A stretch of DNA of 6,351 bases from NCBI GenBank assembly GCA_028818995.1, contig JAPPMR010000167.1, positions 1 to 6,351 on the forward strand. The letters are read 5' to 3'. Position 1 is the stretch's first letter. Each line of letters starts with the position of its first letter. A program made the position numbers and the translations under genes. This stretch comes from Candidatus Poribacteria bacterium. Its GTDB lineage: Bacteria > Poribacteria > WGA-4E > WGA-3G. This document shows positions 4,876 through 6,351 of this stretch, in pieces. Under the pieces are notes generated by a model. That model did no database searches. It was not told the origin of the DNA and worked only from the letters and a program-made list of their open reading frames with translations.

Positions 4876-6255
4876 ATGTCTAAACGTGAAGAATTCATTG
4901 CAGCAATCAATATTCTCAGTGCTGCTTCACAGTCAATTACAACAGAACAACGTATCGGTCTACTCCAGCAGGCGGTACAGCAGTATGGTCTTTCTGCTGA
5001 TGATGCTGATGAAGTTCTGAAAGCATCGGGATTAATTGTTGGTGAGCGGAAAAACTATTTTGAAATTCTGGGACTATCTATTGGAGAACTCCAAAACCAA
5101 AGTGATACTATCATAGCGGCTCACGTTGACGAGGCACACAAGAAACTTTACAGTGAATCGTTACGTGCGGGTGGACTTCCGCGCCCTGACGGTAGGACGC
5201 AAGAACAGTGGCGGAATGTTTTGAATCAAGCGCGTGATACGCTAAAAGACCCACAAAAGCGGTCTGAACACATCGCAACGTTACAGACTGAAATATTGCA
5301 GTCTGTTGATCTTACCTCGCGACAGGAATTCCCTACACCCGAAAAGACATCTTTAGGAATCTCTACTCCAGAAGATATGGTGCTGATCCCCGCAGGTGAA
5401 TTCCAAATGGGAAGTGATAACGAAAAGGTAAATGACCGTGAAAAGCCAGTAAGTACAGTTTATGTTGATACATTCTATATGGATAAATCTCCAGTCACGA
5501 ATGCACAATATAAGATGTTTCTTGAAACCAACCCGCATTGGCGTAAACCGTCAAAAGGTAATGAGTGGAATAAGGCGAAAAAGAGGATGAGGTCTACTTT
5601 GTTTATTTATAGGACATATCATGATGGAAACTATTTAAAACATTGGGATGGGAACAACTTTCCGATTGGAAAAGCAGATCATCCTGTGACTCATGTCAGT
5701 TGGTATGCGGCGATGGCATACTCACAATGGGCAGGCAAGCGTTTGCCGACAGAGGCGGAATGGGAGAAAGCGGCACGCGGCGGATTAACAGGACGAAAAT
5801 ATCCATGGGGAAATACCATGGATTCAAATATGGTATATTGTGGAAAAAATGTAGGTGAGACAACTTCTGTAGGAAAATATCCGGCAAACAACTACGGTTT
5901 GCATGATATAGTGGGTAACGTGTGGGAGTGGTGTCTTGATGAGTATGCTCCGAATTATTATACTTCTTCACCAGTTCGGAATCCAGTTGCTGGTGCAAGC
6001 ACGAAAGAAGGTTTAGATTTATTATTATCTAACTTCTTGAACATTTCAACTGATCGCGTATTACGGGGTGGTTCGCTGTTTACTTCATCAGAACCCATCC
6101 AGATTGCTATACGTCGTGGGCATTCACCTCTTCTCACAAAAGTAGTATATTCAACAAAATTCATGATCTCACGTTCAACAAGATTCGCGGCTAACATCGG
6201 GTTCAGATGTGCTTGGGATACACAACTTAAATCAAATCATTATAAACTGTTTTGA
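4876..6255 (+). CDS. J-like/FGE-sulfatase (SUMF1-like) fusion protein D, with extended variable patch
   Basis: This is a 459-residue paralog. The helical N-terminus is 1-58; the J-like segment is 60-133 (Y-F-E-I-L-G near 61, E-A-H-K-K-L-Y near 86, L-N-Q-A-R-D-T-L-K-D-P-Q-K-R near 116) with R-P-D-G at 103-106. The linker is only ~30 residues, against ~50 in B and C. The FGE domain is about 166-447: M-V-L-I-P-A-G-E-F-Q-M-G-S, P-V-T-N-A-Q-Y, G-K-R-L-P-T-E-A-E-W, Y-P-W-G, V-W-E-W-C-L-D, R-V-L-R-G-G-S (394-400) and G-F-R-C (442-445). The Trp after G-G-S is Leu401; the FGE cysteine positions are Thr403 and Ile408. The C-terminal patch is 52 residues rather than 36, owing to a 16-residue insertion containing an 8-residue repeat, and there is a longer tail after G-F-R-C. 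The start aligns with protein C. It is probably cytoplasmic and non-catalytic; a binding or sensing role is inferred. Confidence 0.88.
   Translation: MSKREEFIAAINILSAASQSITTEQRIGLLQQAVQQYGLSADDADEVLKASGLIVGERKNYFEILGLSIGELQNQSDTIIAAHVDEAHKKLYSESLRAGGLPRPDGRTQEQWRNVLNQARDTLKDPQKRSEHIATLQTEILQSVDLTSRQEFPTPEKTSLGISTPEDMVLIPAGEFQMGSDNEKVNDREKPVSTVYVDTFYMDKSPVTNAQYKMFLETNPHWRKPSKGNEWNKAKKRMRSTLFIYRTYHDGNYLKHWDGNNFPIGKADHPVTHVSWYAAMAYSQWAGKRLPTEAEWEKAARGGLTGRKYPWGNTMDSNMVYCGKNVGETTSVGKYPANNYGLHDIVGNVWEWCLDEYAPNYYTSSPVRNPVAGASTKEGLDLLLSNFLNISTDRVLRGGSLFTSSEPIQIAIRRGHSPLLTKVVYSTKFMISRSTRFAANIGFRCAWDTQLKSNHYKLF
6150..6186 (+). repeat. 24-base-period tandem duplication in the variable patch of protein D
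   Basis: TTCAACAAAATTC (6150-6162) recurs as TTCAACAAGATTC (6174-6186), 12 of 13 bases identical, giving S-T-K-F and S-T-R-F eight residues apart. It lies in the insertion absent from the other three paralogs and looks like the scar of a local duplication. Confidence 0.6.
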
Positions 6256-6262
6256 TTCTTAC

Positions 6263-6278
6263 TGTAGATACGTCTACA
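6263..6278. promoter_or_regulatory. Small inverted repeat upstream of the fucosidase-like gene
   Basis: TGTAGA (6263-6268) and TCTACA (6273-6278) are reverse complements with a 4-base gap, inside the 47-base spacer between protein D and the next gene. It could be an operator half-site pair or a short hairpin; no T-run follows. Confidence 0.3.
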
Positions 6279-6302
6279 TAATCTTACAAGAGAGAATTGA
6301 CT

Positions 6303-6351
6303 ATGAAAAATACAAATGATTATATTTTATGGTATGACAAACCGGCTGGAC
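6303..6351 (+). CDS. Probable GH95-type alpha-L-fucosidase, N-terminal fragment (runs off right edge)
   Basis: Only 16 codons are visible: M-K-N-T-N-D-Y-I-L-W-Y-D-K-P-A-G. The string L-W-Y-D-K-P-A near the start is typical of the N-terminus of GH95 alpha-L-fucosidases, which usually continue with a W-x-E-A-L-P-x-G-N-G-R-L-G-A-M segment beyond the edge. No signal peptide is seen in these residues, suggesting a cytoplasmic enzyme. A weak purine-rich ribosome site (AAGAGAG, 6288-6294) lies 8 bases upstream of the ATG. If correct, the enzyme would cleave fucose from host or algal glycans. The call rests on one short motif. Confidence 0.55.
   Translation, partial: MKNTNDYILWYDKPAG

Noticed and set aside
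237..6197. Minus-strand open frames across the FGE-like genes and the palindrome
   Set aside because: They lie antisense to well-conserved coding sequence, lack ribosome sites and show no domain features; they are shadows of the + strand genes.
231..6210. Active DGR with these genes as recent targets
   Set aside because: No reverse transcriptase or template repeat lies in the window. Conserved flanking codons differ at silent C/T and A/T positions between copies (CGC/CGT, GTA/GTT, CTA/TTA), which recent copying from a single template with adenine-only mutation would not produce. Older or more distant DGR action remains open.

Overview
The window is AT-rich bacterial DNA in which every supported gene reads on the + strand. 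It is dominated by a tandem family of C-type-lectin-fold proteins of the FGE-sulfatase/SUMF1 family. I see four of them: one entering from the left edge (ends 353), then 569-1867, 3326-4687 and 4876-6255. Many such paralogs, DUF2971 and thermonuclease-like genes, a following fucosidase-type glycoside hydrolase, and hairpin repeats of the TAGGAGCGA type between genes together suggest a sponge- or marine-associated lineage such as Candidatus Poribacteria. This is an inference from gene style; no marker gene is present.

Layout: 1-353, C-terminal part of FGE-like protein A. 354-568, spacer with an AT-rich 12-bp inverted repeat and a near-perfect 44-bp GC-rich palindrome. 569-1867, complete FGE-like protein B. 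1868-2032, spacer with a good extended -10 promoter. 2033-2410, small thermonuclease-fold protein with an internal duplicated segment. 2513-3262, DUF2971 gene broken by one in-frame TAA. 3326-4687, FGE-like protein C. 4688-4875, spacer with two more copies of the hairpin repeat and a candidate promoter. 4876-6255, FGE-like protein D. 6303 to the right edge, the first 16 codons of what looks like a GH95 alpha-L-fucosidase.

The three complete FGE-like proteins share one architecture: a short helical N-terminal domain (about 1-58), a J-domain-like segment that has lost the HPD histidine (about 60-135), a divergent linker, and an FGE/lectin-fold domain. The lectin domain lacks the paired cysteines of true formylglycine-generating enzyme. 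Its last ~36 residues form a fixed frame (R-V-L-R-G-G-S ... G-F-R-C) around more than 20 positions that differ almost completely between the four paralogs. This is the part of the fold that diversity-generating retroelements (DGRs) vary in other FGE-type proteins. I infer a family with a conserved N-terminal partner-docking half and a diversifying C-terminal recognition half. No reverse transcriptase or template repeat is visible here, and synonymous differences in the flanks argue against recent copying from one template.
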